Shown: positions 19,722 through 32,811, counted from the stretch's first letter. The stretch is DNA of 64,000 bases from Doris montereyensis (GCA_037039925.1 JAXRKP010000448.1:50001-114000); one strand, 5' to 3'. The notes: generated by a model not told the origin, from the sequence alone. Program-made: numbers and translations.

Positions 19722-22500
19722 TTTCTTTCTTTCTTTATCAGCTTCCGGCGTATGGGTTTTAGATGCCCGAAATGATCTTTCTCCAGGATGCCATGTCCTG
19801 ACATTTTCTGTTTCCTTCCGTGAAAGTTAAATTTCTTGGCTTTAATGCCTCTTTTATATCTTCTTCCCACTTTCTCCGAGGTCTGCCTTTTGGTCTTTTA
19901 CCTTGAGTTTTAAAACTGTATACTGATTTAGCTATTCTTTTGTCATTCATTCTGTTAACATGCCCAAACAATCTCAGTTGATTCATTTCTATCTTAGTTT
20001 TCATGACATCTGCTTTGGTTTGATCTCTTATTGTTGTGTTTCTGTTTTTGTCTCTTTTAGTTTTCCCTACTACTCTTCTTAGATATTTAATTTCGGCTGC
20101 CTGTACTCTACTGTATTCCCTACTGTCTAAGGTCCAGGTTTCACTGCCATAGTGCAGACTAGGACAATAAACTGTGTTGTATACTGCCACTTTGGTTTTT
20201 GTTGACAATTCTTGTTTACCTACAAATGCCTTTTCCAGAGGGTTATATATTGCACTTGCCTTTTGGATTGTCTGGCTGATTTCTTCTCTTAGTTTAGCCT
20301 TTTATTCTAAATTATCCCTGCCCAATTTAAGATTTTGTGTTTTAGCTTCCCTGGTTACTAGCATTGTTTTGGTTTTCTTTACATTTACTCTCATTCCTCT
20401 TTTATTTAATTCATTATTCATCATGTTGGTATTCGACCGGAGGTCCCTTTCTGATTTTCCAAAGAGAACTAAATCATCAGCAAATGAAAGCATTGATACA
20501 TTTACTGGTTTGAACTTACACATACCTACATTCATTTTCTTCATTTTTGAGGATACCTCTGCGACTGAATCCATAAATGTGATAAACAAAAGAGGACTTA
20601 GGATACAACCCAATCTTACTCCTACATCTAGATCAAATTCTTCAGATACATTTCCACCTACTCTCACTCTCACTGCACATGTTTGTTTATTGTACAAATT
20701 TTTAATGGCTTCTATTAAATTTTGCTCTACATTGTGTTCTTTTAAGGAATGCCATAGTTCTTCCCTCCTCACAGTGTCAAATGCCTTTTCTAAGTCAATA
20801 AAACACAGGTGCAAGTCAATGTTTCTCTCAAGGAATTTTTCTATCACTTGTCTAATTGTAAATATGTGGTCTTGTACACTTCTTCCTGGTCTAAATCCAC
20901 TCTAGTGTTCTGAAATCTGATCCTCTACTCTTTTCCTTAGTCTTGTTTCCAGAATACACTTTTCCTGGTACGCTGAGTAGTGATATCCCTCTATAGTTTG
21001 AGCATTTCATAGTTGATCCTTTCTTGTGTATTGGTACTACCGTTTCCTTCTTCTAGTCGTCTGGCACTTGCTTTGACTTCCATGGCTGTGCTTGTTGACA
21101 TATTGCATAGTAGTTTGTCTGCCTCTCTCCCTTGGTTTTTCTTAATATCTCTTTTCTTATAGCTGTTTGGAGTTCTTCCATTGAGATATCTACATCTTCA
21201 GTTGTCTCATTTGGATTACTTGTTATTTTTATTAATTGATCTGTACTCCTTGTTCTGCAGGGATTATGTAATTGTTGAAAATATTTTCTCCATGCTTCCA
21301 TGATTTGGCTGTCTTCTTTCAATATTTCTCCTTTGACGTTCTCAACTTGTCGTATTGGGCCTGCTTTGGTCTTTCTTATGTTCTTCATTGCTCCCCAGAA
21401 CAGCTTTTGATTTCCTTGATGGTTTTCTTGAAGTTTTTGTCCAAACTCTTCCCACTATTCCTGTTTTGCTTTCCTTACTTCCTCTTTGGCGATAGTTCTT
21501 TTACTCACGTAATCTATCCTATCCTCTGTCTCTTTGTATATGAGTATTTCTACCAGGCATCCTTCTTTTCTTTGATTTTAGTCTTGATATTCTCATTCGA
21601 CCATGCTGTTCTTTTCCTATCCCCTTTAATTTGTTTCCTACCACAGCCCTCTTCAGTACAACTGAGGAGTGTTTCTTTATATTTACCACTTTTCTTCTAT
21701 TGTGCTATCCTTCATATCCATCTGCCTTTCACTGATAAATCTTTAACCCTTTAACCCTGGATTGATATATCTGTCTTACTATGGGTTTATTTAGTTCTTC
21801 TATTTTGGGTTTAGGAGCTTTCCTTTTCTCTTTGTTTTCTTCAGTTAGTAATCTCACTTTGCCTATCACTAGGTGATGATCACTAAATATTTCTGCTCCT
21901 CTGTTTACTCATGCATCCATTGTACTGTAAAAAAGGGAGCAGCTAACTATTAATATTATGTAGTCTATCATTGACTTTTCACATCTGTCTTCATTTACTC
22001 TTGTATGTTTGTGAATATCTTTATGAGGAAAAAAGGTGTTAGCTGCTTTCATGTTATTTTTTAAGCAAATATCTATTAGTCTCTCTACATTTGGAGAAGT
22101 TGTTGTCTCTCCTTCTTTACCTATTACTCCTTCTGATGTTTCTACATTGTTGCCTACTCTAGCGTTTAAATCTCCTAAAACCATTTGTTCCTGTTTCGGT
22201 TTAAGATTCTCTGCAGCTATTTGTAAATCGTTTTTTGAAGATATCATTTTTTCTTTGGTGGCATCTTCATTTGGTCCATAAGTTATTAATAATTATATCT
22301 CTTCCTTTTGGTTTAATATTTACCTCTAATAGCTGTCGACTTATAAATTTCCAACTTTCTAGTAGCTTTTCTTGCCTTTTATGCATTAGGAGGCCAATTC
22401 CTACTCTAGCTCTATCTTTGATATCTACTCCTGAGAAGGTTAAAATATGATTTGGTCCTACATTTTCTATTCCTTGTCCGTTTTCTTTGTTTCTGTGATG
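19722..22500 (-). mobile_element. RTE-like non-LTR retrotransposon, 5'-truncated, frameshifted
   Basis: Minus-strand order: endonuclease pieces (22,450-21,900: VLGDLNARVGNN, KSMIDYII), a middle segment (21,390-21,050), RT (20,847-20,302: LCFIDLEKAFDTVRREELW, GVRLGCILSPLLF, SMLSFADDLVLFGKS as the catalytic ADD box) and the C-terminal domain (20,208-19,759: YGSETWTL, LRLFGHVNRMND, GKRPKGRPRRKWEED). It ends at a (CTTT)n run, GATAAAGAAAGAAAG on the coding strand, the simple-repeat tail typical of RTE-like elements. The 5' end stops inside a SINE-A at 22,500. Several frameshifts and stops mean it is inactive. Confidence 0.85.
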
Positions 22501-22625
22501 GCCAGAAAAAAAATCTTTGGACACCAAGGGGGTAGAATCTGCCACCTCTATGGTAGCACACATCGCCTCGCCATGAAAAGAAAGCGCACGACCTAACAAA
22601 CTTACTACGTTCCGTAAAAGAAACT
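22500..22625 (-). mobile_element. SINE-A fragment, minus strand
   Basis: GACACCAAGGGGGTAGAATC, GCCTCGCCATGAAAAGAAAG and TAACAAACTTACTACGTTCC correspond to 7088-7200 in duplication copy 1. Its left end is cut by the LINE. Confidence 0.75.
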
Positions 22626-22837
22626 TCATTAACAAACTAGCCATTCAGGGTAAGGAATTGTAGATTTCTTCTGTCTCACCTCTAAATGTAGATCTAAACC
22701 AATACCGACAACGAGTACAAATTTGACCCACTTTAATTTATGCCGCGAACCCGTAAAATTACTGTAGTACAATGTATTTAGTACTGGTAAAAGTAAAATC
22801 GTAGTACAGTAGTCTCTGCCAAAATGCACGGCCCATA
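22626..22837 (-). repeat. Duplicated unique segment adjoining SINE-A (copy 2)
   Basis: Partner of 7201-7411, with the same ordered words. No coding potential. Confidence 0.75.
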
Positions 22838-23045
22838 AATACAAGGAATAGACAGGAAAAAAACCTGGCCACCATGAGGATCGAACCCACGACCTCTGCG
22901 TCAGTACCCATCGCCTCACCATGAAAGCTTTTTTTTTTGTTTCCTTGTATTTGTCTCGTCTTTGTTCATTTGGGGCTTTGATATTCACTGTCATTTCCTT
23001 CACTTTCGATATCCCCTTGCCTCAATGTTTGTCTTTACCCTTACA
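22838..23045. mobile_element. SINE-A head-to-head pair
   Basis: A minus-strand copy (22,838-22,928, GACCTCTGCGTCAGTACCCA) meets a plus-strand tail (22,929-23,045: TTTCCTTGTATTTGTCTCGT, GGGGCTTTGATA, CCCCTTGCCTCAATG). Confidence 0.7.
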
Positions 23046-23256
23046 GTACAGATCTATGTAAGAGCTACTTCAGAGGCATGCTATATATCGCAATATTGTA
23101 CTGTATTTTATTTGTCAATGTTCAATGGTTGTTTCTAAACATAATACTGGGTCTGGATTCTAGATCTAACAAAATTGTGATCTAGGACACTAGGGAATGA
23201 ACTGTCACTACTGTCATTGAATTACTTATGGCCGAAGTAAACATCCAATGCCATAC

Positions 23257-23450
23257 CTTTTAGATCATTGGTGAGAAATTGAAGTCATGAAGTGGGTGGA
23301 TCAGAATGAAGATTTCAAATCTAGAGAAGAAGAGATCGAGCTCTGGATTAGATCTAGATCTAGATTCTAAATCTAAATTAAATAAATTTTCGCGATTTCA
23401 CGAGGAGAAACTTAAGTGTTTTCGAGCTCAATGTTCAAGCTAAAACATCA
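23257..23450 (-). other. Putative noncoding first exon of IRF copy 2
   Basis: Equivalent of 9128-9310, with the donor AAAAG|GTATGG at 23,257/23,256 and a TATA-like ATTATAAG near 23,454-23,461. The ISRE-like block of copy 1 is absent between this region and the GGAAGGCGACCGTGAACG word. Inference from alignment by eye. Confidence 0.3.
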
Positions 23451-23605
23451 CATCTTATAATTAGTGTGGACTGGAAGCGGCCACAAAACAAGTTTCGATG
23501 TAGACTCTAAATCATCATCTTCAACGTTCACGGTCGCCTTCCTGGAAAGAGTGCTGTTATAAATAGTAACGTATTGTCTAAATATAGTAATCGAAACCTC
23601 TCAAT

Positions 23606-25434
23606 AAGTTCTCCAACCAGTTTCAGTCGCAGGCCTGTGGATAACCATGAGTAAGATGTTTAAAATTAAAATAATGATTATTAGACAGTTTGCACCATGC
23701 ACTCTACAAACCTTTAACTTCCAAAACTAAATTTTAGCGGAGTCAGTTAGAACTAAAAAACACCTCGATTGTGCACATTTTGGTAAAAGCATGAAATCCA
23801 CACAGGGGAAAGAGCTATGAAAGACAAAGTGTAATATAGATCTAGATCTAGAACCTCGCGGACAAATTATTATAAGGGAGACAAGTACACATTTGGGTGA
23901 GAATCTCATTTTAATCATAAGCACATCAAATATTCTGTAAAAAGGATGTATGGGTCAGGGAAAATAATAAATCAAGTGTAAATTGGGCCTCATGTAGCTA
24001 TTTTTCTGTAACTCAGGTGAAAATTGATTTCATGGGCCGAAATTTGACATATCTTGTGTCAAAAATTTGTAATTGCTAGAATGATCTCCTTTATGTAATG
24101 CATACCTATCTATGTAGATCTAGCCTGTATCCAATAAATAGGGTTTTCCCGTGCAGGCTCAAATATTTTTTTTTATGAGGTCACAAATGTAACGGCCTCA
24201 CAGGTTCCTGCAATCTATGACAAATCAATGAAGTTGAGTAACAATACTCATCATAACTGACTAAATTTCATAGATAAAGCTATAAGCTCTTTAAAGGATG
24301 TAGATACATTACTTAGCTTTCAGCATGCCAAAAAATGAAGTCAATCCAATGAGTATTTGCTGAAAGATTTGTGACACTGGAACATGACCCCCCTAAAAAT
24401 ATGCAAACTGAGAAAAACGACAAAAAACATTTTGAACAGAAATAAACTTCATTTCTAACAGCCGTTGATAAGTTAAACAATTTTTTATAGAAAGTACTAC
24501 TTTTTAACAATGAGAAAACAAAATACGTAATTAGTAAACTTGAAAAATAAAATATAATTCATCCCCAGCCACCCTCCGCTTCCCCCCCCCCTAAAACATG
24601 CAGTGGAAAAATCGTTGACTATAATAGTTTCTACAGTCTTCATAAGTATTTAATTTATTGAAATCTTCTTTTTTTCTTCTTTTTTTGTAACGTGCCGTGG
24701 CATAATCCTTTTTTCGATTGTTGAATTTTTAAAGATCGAAAGTGATAGTGAAGCCATGTGGCGACTGAGAGAGAAAAAGGACCTTGTGGACTTATTATTT
24801 ATTCTATTATAAAGAAAGAAAAAAAGAAAAGAAACACCTGACACCTATCACATCAATTACCCGTGTCAGTCGTGTTAAACCAGGAGTGGAATTTTGGTGA
24901 TGGTGGTGCCCCCCCCCCCTATCTCCCCCCCCTACCAGATTAGAGATTTATTTACTTTGATAAAAATAATAATTTCCAATTTCAACAAATTTTCAAGTAG
25001 ACATATGGTTTTTAGTATCACAGTAAATTTGACGTTTTTTAAGAATCTGAAGTCAAAAAGCAAAAAACGAAAATATTTTGTCCACTTTTTTCTCCACCAC
25101 TCCCTCTGATCTCCAATCGAAGGCGAACAAAATAGGGGCATCCATCCAGAAAACCTGACCTCAGGCCAGGCCTCGGGCCAGCACCCAGGTGATTTGTAAA
25201 ATTTTACCACACACGCTGGGAATTTCGTCTGTTTTGCAAATTGTATTGATTTGTATGTTGTATGTTCGAACCTGGCTGAAATCTCAAGGTCCAGACCCCA
25301 CATGAAGGCATGGGTGGCAATAGTCATCTGAAAATGTCGATAACAATTTTATGGCATAATTAAAATACAGAACACCGCATTGATCCTCTGCCACAACTAT
25401 TTTAACCCTCTTTATTTTTGTCATGTCACCAATG
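23606..25434. other. AT-rich intergenic DNA
   Basis: Homopolymer C runs occur at 24,580 and 24,908-24,931. No gene, RNA or known repeat was recognised. Confidence 0.5.
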
Positions 25435-25640
25435 CGCACAAACTTACAGTACCGGAATAGACACATTCACACACACACACACACACGCACAGACACAAAC
25501 ACACACAGACGCCCGTATCGAGATAGTGGAAAATCGGAAATGATGATGTAAACACCCCCTCCCCTCCCTCCCCCCCCGCCCTCATCCACGTCCCCGAGAG
25601 AATTTTTGATTGAACATACAATTTTAAGGGCTTGTCATGC
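25435..25640 (-). repeat. Dispersed repeat G with (GT)n, minus strand
   Basis: On the minus strand AAAAATTCTCTCGGGGACG, a G-rich run, TCATCATTTCCG and TCGATACGGGCG lead into (GT)n. The plus-strand copy at 29,790-29,965 has the same order. Confidence 0.65.
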
Positions 25641-25761
25641 ATGATAGTGGAGTCGGTGCAATAATTGTGCAAATTGTGTAGGGTAAAAGCACCAAACTTG
25701 GCAGTCTTGTAGCTAATACCAATGTACATTATTGTTAATATAGGACCACCCTGAGAAAGTA

Positions 25762-26442
25762 CCCTGAATGACCAAAACTGACCAGTGAAATGTCCACTAT
25801 ATTTGTATAGTAAAAAAACTTCATGAGCTGACCAAACTGTTGGGACAATGTGTATAATTATCAATAAATGCTTCATGGAAGGGCTGGAGTAAAGTTATCA
25901 TAACTTATTACTGACAAGCGCAAACACTATGATGACCGGTTGACCGTGCATGACCAAAACTGGCCGGTGAAATGCCCACTTTATTTGTATAATATAAAAA
26001 AACTTTCTGATCGTTAATGAATGCGTCATGAAAGGGCAGAGTACATTTATCATAACTAATTAATTATTGACACGTGCAAAGACTATGATGACCGTTTGAC
26101 TGTGAATTACCAAAACTGACCAGTGGAATGTCCACTTAATTTGTATGTTTAAAAAAAACTTCTTGTGCTAACCAAATTTTGAAAACAACGTATAATCGTC
26201 GATAAATGTGTTATGGATAAGTGGAAAAAAAAGTTATCATAGCTCACTATTGACAAACTATGATGACTAAAACTAACCAGTGAAATGTCTACTTTATTTG
26301 TATATAAAAGAATCTTCCTGACGCCTCATGCAAGATCAGAGTAATTTATCATAACTTATTACTGGTGTTATGACTATGGCTATGATGAACGTGAATGACC
26401 AAACTGACCAGTGAAATGTCCACTTTATTTTTTTTTTTTCTT

Positions 26443-26474
<32 letters not shown>

Positions 26475-26640
26475 TTAAAAAAACTTCATAGATTGTCCAA
26501 ATTTTGAGAACAACGTGTGTGAATGTGTTATGGAAGGACAGAGTAGGTTTATTATAACTAACATTGACAAAAGCAAACACTATGACCAGTCTTACGGAAT
26601 GTCCGGCTAAATTGACCATTTGACCAATTGAATAAATAAG
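25762..26640. repeat. Degenerate satellite-like array, about 5 units of 125-185 bp
   Basis: Each unit contains ACCAGTGAAATGTCCACTTT or a close variant, a TTTGTATA run, a CTTCATGAGCTGACCAAA-type word and TATCATAACTTATTA. Units start near 25,778, 25,964, 26,119, 26,276 and 26,409. The last is interrupted by a T run and (AT)n at 26,444-26,474. Confidence 0.8.
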
Positions 26641-27560
26641 CAAGATTTAAACAGAAAATTGAAATATAAGTCTTTGGGTTTGCTTATACTTCACAATCAA
26701 GACGACAAAACGATAGTAATAAGTCCTGAACTGACCATTAGACTGACCAATACAGAAAACAAAATCTCATTGTTTGCTGATGGGTGTTACAATTTGTTAG
26801 ATTTAATCTTAAATTTCATCAGATCAGTAAGAGAAGGAGATGTTGAATTATAATATGTAGATTCACTTTATCCCATTTAAACTAACATGAAATTGTGAAG
26901 AGAAAAACATATGTAAGAGAAAATATCGTGTATCGTATTCGTGGTCACATAATATTGACCATAATGACCACTAGAGAAAAAGCTTTAGTCTTCTGGCCAA
27001 GGTAATTGGTTGTTATTTGTTTTAAAATTATACTCTTATGTACTAAGAAAGTCACCAAATTACATAAGAACGCAAAATATCTTACTCAGCACCGGAATCT
27101 ACAAAAATAATCATACATCAATTTTCAGAGCATTACTTTGTCCATTACAGACACAGACACCCACACACACACACATACACACATACACACACACACACAC
27201 ACACAGACACAAGCGCACATAAACAAATACACATAAAAATGTACACTTGGTACATCACGGTGTAATGGTTGATTAACTGCAATGACTGGTATCTGTCCTA
27301 GGTTGAGATATTCAACAGCTCTCTTAATTAAATCCACACAATGCTTCTTGGTGGTAATATGATCGGTACGATCTCATACAACTGATTATCGAAATGCCCC
27401 ATGCTTCATCTTCTGTAGCAACAGCATTGAAATGTTAGGTTTTCCGATGAAGCTTGCAGTTTCTTTTCTTCTGAGACGTGCTGTAATCATGTGCTGTGCC
27501 AGCAGAATGTAACTAAAAAAATTATAGGTAAGTGAATGCTAGGCGCTTGAAAATGTTTGG
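26641..27560. other. AT-rich DNA with (CA)n
   Basis: (CA)n occurs at 27,150-27,215. Short open frames lack family features. Confidence 0.5.
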
Positions 27561-27618
27561 AATCTGCATCACTTCTGTAAATTCTGTGGGCAAATCCTTT
27601 ACATTCTTGCATGAATGG

Positions 27619-29043
27619 CTATTTTTTTGTTTTCTTTGAGATGCCAGGTTGTTCTTCTGTTGAATGTTGAAATAAGGACATCCCTGTGTCATGAAAAGAA
27701 TCGTTGGCGGTAGCCGATGATGGATTATAATCAATATTGTCCACAGGAGCAGTTGCAAAAACTTTTCCCCGCAGTGATGATGGACAAACAAAACCCTCGG
27801 ATTCATACTCAGAGCATACCGAATCGGCAGTGTCCGTTAAAAAAGTCATGACTCGCGTGTATGAGACACAGATGCCTAATTGAAAGGGTATATCAACTAA
27901 ACCTTTCGATCGTGTTTGGCCGTTGATTTTTAGTCCAACGTATAGAGGGGTTGACGTTTCTTTGTACTTGCTATAGCGTTTCTGTTTCTCTGCGCTGTCA
28001 GTTTCTGCTCTTGCTCTCTGTACAGAGTTAAAAATGATAAGTTGACTGAGCATCATTGCCTCTTTCTGGCAAATGCTTAGATCATCTTCTAAACTACTTC
28101 CTATCAATATCCTTTTTATCAACACCGGCAGAGAATGGGGGTCACTGTCAATGGGATTTGAAAATGTTTCTTCAAAAGAGAATACTTAATAGTTGATGAT
28201 ATCTCTCCGGATTGGTGTTGCTGAGTGCATAATATTGACTGCATGATTATCAGACTTGCCTTCTAAAGCCTTCATCAAACTATGAACATCATCTTGGAAA
28301 TACAACAAAAACATATCTACCTTGGCTTGTCTCCTGAAGGTTTGGAAGTTGTTGAAAAAGCCTTTCTTTCAAACGGGTGGCATGTCTTTTCTCAGTTATT
28401 TTTGATCCATATTCTTTTAAACGCTCATTGTATATTTTCCCGATGTGTCGCAAGTTTGTAAATTCTTGGTGTGTCCTCCAAAGCGCCCTCCTCCAGAAAC
28501 GAGACACGTTCTGTTCATATTAGTTCGATAGCGTGCCTTTCCTTTACTTTATGATACAAAGTTAGCAGGCATTTTCGATGATAATGAGCCTCGTGCGCAA
28601 CTATATCGCCATATGTAAATTTTGCCAGTAGCTTTGCGTCTTTTGTTTTCTCTGCAATCATTTTACCTTGTCGCTTACCTCTTAAGTCTTGACAGAATGC
28701 AGCTCATTTCTATCATCTTCTTCCTTTTCACAGAACATTTTTCTGCTCTATTAGTTTCTATTGCCGAAAATCCAACGCTGTATGTAGATGATGCACGTCT
28801 ACGTGTTTGTGCTTCATGTCTAGTTTTGTCGGAATCAAGAAATGTGTCAGAGGAGGAGCTTTCAGATACCTTTTTCATCAACCATAGAAGTTTGGTGTTG
28901 TTGAATCTTGCACCACATGATTTGTGCCACATGGCAGCATGCTCCCTTAGCGTTGTTGCAATATGATCTCCTTCATCCATTGATGAAATGGCTACGCCTA
29001 ACTCATCTTCCGTCGTGTGGCAAAGACATTCGTGTATGAACAT
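27619..29043 (-). pseudogene. Decayed uncharacterised invertebrate protein
   Basis: Three minus-strand blocks read in order as one protein. 29,043-28,675: HECLCHTTEDELGVAISSMD ... DHIATTLREHAAMWHKSC. 28,507-28,289: IGKIYNERLKEYGSKITEKR ... KERLFQQLPNLQETSQGRYV. 28,125-27,619: MMLSQLIIFNSVQRARAETD ... SKGLVDIPFQLGICVSYTRV ... VDNIDYNPSSATANDSFHDT. I recognise this architecture, especially the VDNIDxNPSS box, from uncharacterised multi-copy proteins of invertebrates, possibly mobile-element associated; its function is not known to me. A frameshift near 28,290 and an in-frame TAA near 28,186 break the frame. The downstream part is missing. Confidence 0.6.
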
Positions 29044-29789
29044 TTCGAATGTTGTGTGCCCTTGAACTTTGAAGCGTTTTGTTTTGGCAGGTCATTCTAA
29101 GTTTTCATATGTATCGGTCTGGCATAATATAATACATTTAATACATTCAAAGGGTTTCTTTAAATGTCCTTTTAGACATTATCGATGAGATGTAAAGAGA
29201 TCAGTTCCAAACGATCTTAAAATGAGATTCAGCGTAAGAACACAGAATGAATGCTTTCACTGAATTTAAATATCAAAGGTCATGTCCGACGCTCTTCATC
29301 AGTGTGTATCAGTTTAACCAGCAACAAACATAAACTATAATATATAATACAGCAACTGTTTGACTCTTTTGTTATTAATAAGGCAGCGGGCAAATTTTAT
29401 TGTGGAGAAACGGAACAAATGATTTGAATGAACACCGTTTTGAACACTGACACATCTTCACACACAAGCAAGAAGGGACACACACCAAAGGCGGCTAACG
29501 TTGAGTTGAATAAGACGCACAATGGTTGGGGTTGGGTAGTGCAATATGAAAACAAAAAAGTAAAATGTATTGCTTTGAGACTGACACGAGTGACACTGGC
29601 ACTGCGCTTGCCATTGTATATCTAGATCTAGACGTTCAACACACATAAATACGCATAAGATTAAATGACTAATTCTAACAACAAAATTGTTCTCCTTACC
29701 TGTAGTACTTAATTTTGTATAATTTCCGTGCGAAGACTAGGATATATTTCAGTTGCTGAATTCAAATATACAATCAGATTTCACAGATT
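29044..29789. other. Spacer, no gene recognised
   Basis: AT-rich. A short ATCTAGATCTAG palindrome lies near 29,620-29,632. Confidence 0.5.
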
Positions 29790-29965
29790 ACAATTCCCTA
29801 TACTTTTATGTTCTGTCAAAAATTCTCTCAGGGACGAGGATTTGGGGTGGGGTGGGGGGGGGAGAGGATCTACCTCATCATTTCCGGTTTTCAACGACCT
29901 TGATACGGGCGCCTGTGTGTATTTGTGTGTGTGTGTGTGTGTGTGTGTGAATGAGTGTATACTGT
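29790..29965 (+). repeat. Dispersed repeat G with (GT)n, plus strand
   Basis: TTATGTTCTGTC, AAAAATTCTCTCAGGGACG, a G-rich run, TCATCATTTCCGG and TTGATACGGGCGCCTG lead into (GT)n at 29,920-29,950. Confidence 0.65.
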
Positions 29966-30307
29966 AAGCAGTAGTCTTTAAGAGGGGGTCATCTTGCGTG
30001 TGTGTCCTCAAGAGTTGATCACATTCAATATGTAATGAAAACCCAATGTAGGTTATAGTGAAGGCCTTAAACTAGACACGCTCTCACCACTCACTTGGCG
30101 TCTCCATACCGCTCACAGGCCTTGTTTAACTACTACATGCAGATCTACGAGAACCAGCACTGAAGTTCTTCAGCGAGCCCTTAAAAAAAAATTCGTATTA
30201 TTTTCATTCTAGAGTTATATGAAGATGTATTTAACTTTGGTGATTGAATTGTTGATCTGTCAGGGAAGACACTGTCCTGTATGTCCGTATGGTAAATCCG
30301 CCCCTGA

Positions 30308-30317
30308 GTAGTAGGCC

Positions 30318-30379
<62 letters not shown>

Positions 30380-30499
30380 ATAGTAGTAGTAGTAGTAGTA
30401 GTGTAGTAGTAGTAGTAGGGGTAATAGTAGTGGTAGTAGTAGTAGCAGTAGTAATAATAATAGTAGTAGTAGTAGTAGTAGTAGTAGTAGCAGTAGTAA

Positions 30500-30500
<1 letters not shown>
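30308..30500. repeat. (AGT)n microsatellite
   Basis: Triplet tract with AGC, AAT and GGT variants, ending at the minus-strand repeat E. Confidence 0.95.
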
Positions 30501-31290
<790 letters not shown>

Positions 31291-31342
31291 GTCTAGAAAG
31301 AAGAAATGATAGAGAATGAATGAAAGGAAGTATCAATACTGA

Positions 31343-31500
31343 GTTTCTTCTGACATCACAGTGTGTAGTGCCTTAGGTAGTGTTTAGATCTAGATTCTAT
31401 ATATTTCTCGTTTGTTGTCTGACGAAGGGTTATACCCGAAACGTCACGTGTTTGTTCTGTCTTTATTAGTGTAGTTGTCACTTATTGTCATATTTCGCAT
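31343..31500 (+). repeat. Dispersed repeat E, 3' half
   Basis: Starts at CTTCTGACATCACAGTGTG and includes CTGACGA, GGG-TTATA-CCC and GAAACGTC (31,419-31,445), then runs into (AGC/AGT)n. It is head-to-head with the 30.5-31.29 kb copy. Confidence 0.75.
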
Positions 31501-31503
31501 AGT

Positions 31504-31562
<59 letters not shown>

Positions 31563-31569
31563 TAGTAGC

Positions 31570-31628
<59 letters not shown>

Positions 31629-31919
31629 CAGTAGTAGCAGTAGTAGTACAATACAGTATAAATTACTATCATCATAGGAGTAGTAGTAGTAGTAGTAGTA
31701 GTAGCAGTAGTAGTAGTAGCAGTAGTAGTAGTAGCAGCAGCAGTAGTAGTAGCAGCAGTAGTAGTAGCAGTAGTAGCAGCAGTAGTAGTAGTAGTAGTAG
31801 TAGCAGTAGTAGTAGTAGTAGTAGTAGTAGTAATAGTAGTAGTAGCAGTAGTAGTACAATACAGTATAAATTACTATCATCATAGGAGTAGTAGTAGTAG
31901 TAGTAGTAGCAGCAGTAGC

Positions 31920-31957
<38 letters not shown>

Positions 31958-32003
31958 CAGTAGTAGTAGTAGTAGCAGTAGTAGTAGTAGTAATAGTAGT
32001 AGT

Positions 32004-32060
<57 letters not shown>

Positions 32061-32165
32061 ATAGTAGTAGTAGTGTAGTAGTAGTAGTATTAGTAGTAAT
32101 AGTAGTAGTAGCAGTAGTAGTACAATACAGTATAAATTACTATCGTCATAGGAGTAGTAGTAGTA
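31500..32165. repeat. (AGT)n/(AGC)n array with three spacer motifs
   Basis: The triplet array is interrupted three times by the same 34-bp non-triplet word (TACAATACAGTATAAATTAC, continuing to CATCATAGGAG) at about 31,646, 31,854 and 32,120, so the array itself grew by higher-order duplication. Confidence 0.9.
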
Positions 32166-32811
32166 AAAATGTGGCACTAGCCTAGTGGTAGTCTCATAAG
32201 AAGAGTAGTAGGAGAAGGAAGAGTAGGGCCTGTAGAAGGAGTACTCGCAATTGTAGTACAGATAGTAGAGACGTGAAAATGAGGAGGAAGAGAAGAAGAG
32301 GGTCAGACTGTGGAGGAGGGAATTAGGAAAATGAAGGGGGGGGAGGAGGAAGAGAAAAAAGGAACTAAGACAACGATGCCACTGACCATTGTATTGCATA
32401 GAGACTCTACTCCTAGGGTAACTTCAATAGCCAACATAACAATATCATATTCTGTGGAAAGAGCATCGAGTCATGAAGGCTTCTTGAAACGATTCCGAAA
32501 TGGATAGCCTGTGGTGTAGAGATATAACATGTCACTTGTACATATAGATTGATCGTTCTACTCTAGCTATACAGCCACTAATGCCTGGTTTGATTGTTTA
32601 ATTTTCTTTAGATTGATTCGGAATCTAGAGCTAGTATTAGTAAACATGCATTGAAATCTACCCCAATCAAACAAGCTAGGCGTTGTTTCTCGTTTATTTT
32701 GAGATCCAGATATAGGCTCACTAAAATACATGTCGTTGAGCGTTCAGTGCTCAGAAACGAAATCTAAATGACACGATCAAGTTTCTCTTCTTTCGTTTCA
32801 TAACAATCAAG
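32166..32811 (+). promoter_or_regulatory. PTGES2 upstream region
   Basis: No TATA box is evident in the 300 bp before the ATG. The segment 32,166-32,400 is purine-rich. The start codon context AAG ATG G has A at -3 and G at +4. Confidence 0.35.

Larger units (their letters stand above)
17105..23605 (-). repeat. Segmental duplication, copy 2 (IRF unit)
   Basis: Partner of 3340-9575 at about +14.0 kb. It differs mainly by an RTE-like LINE at 19,722-22,500 replacing the copy 1 segment 5690-7087, and by lacking the repeat E/(AGT)n block and the ISRE-like block. Confidence 0.85.
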
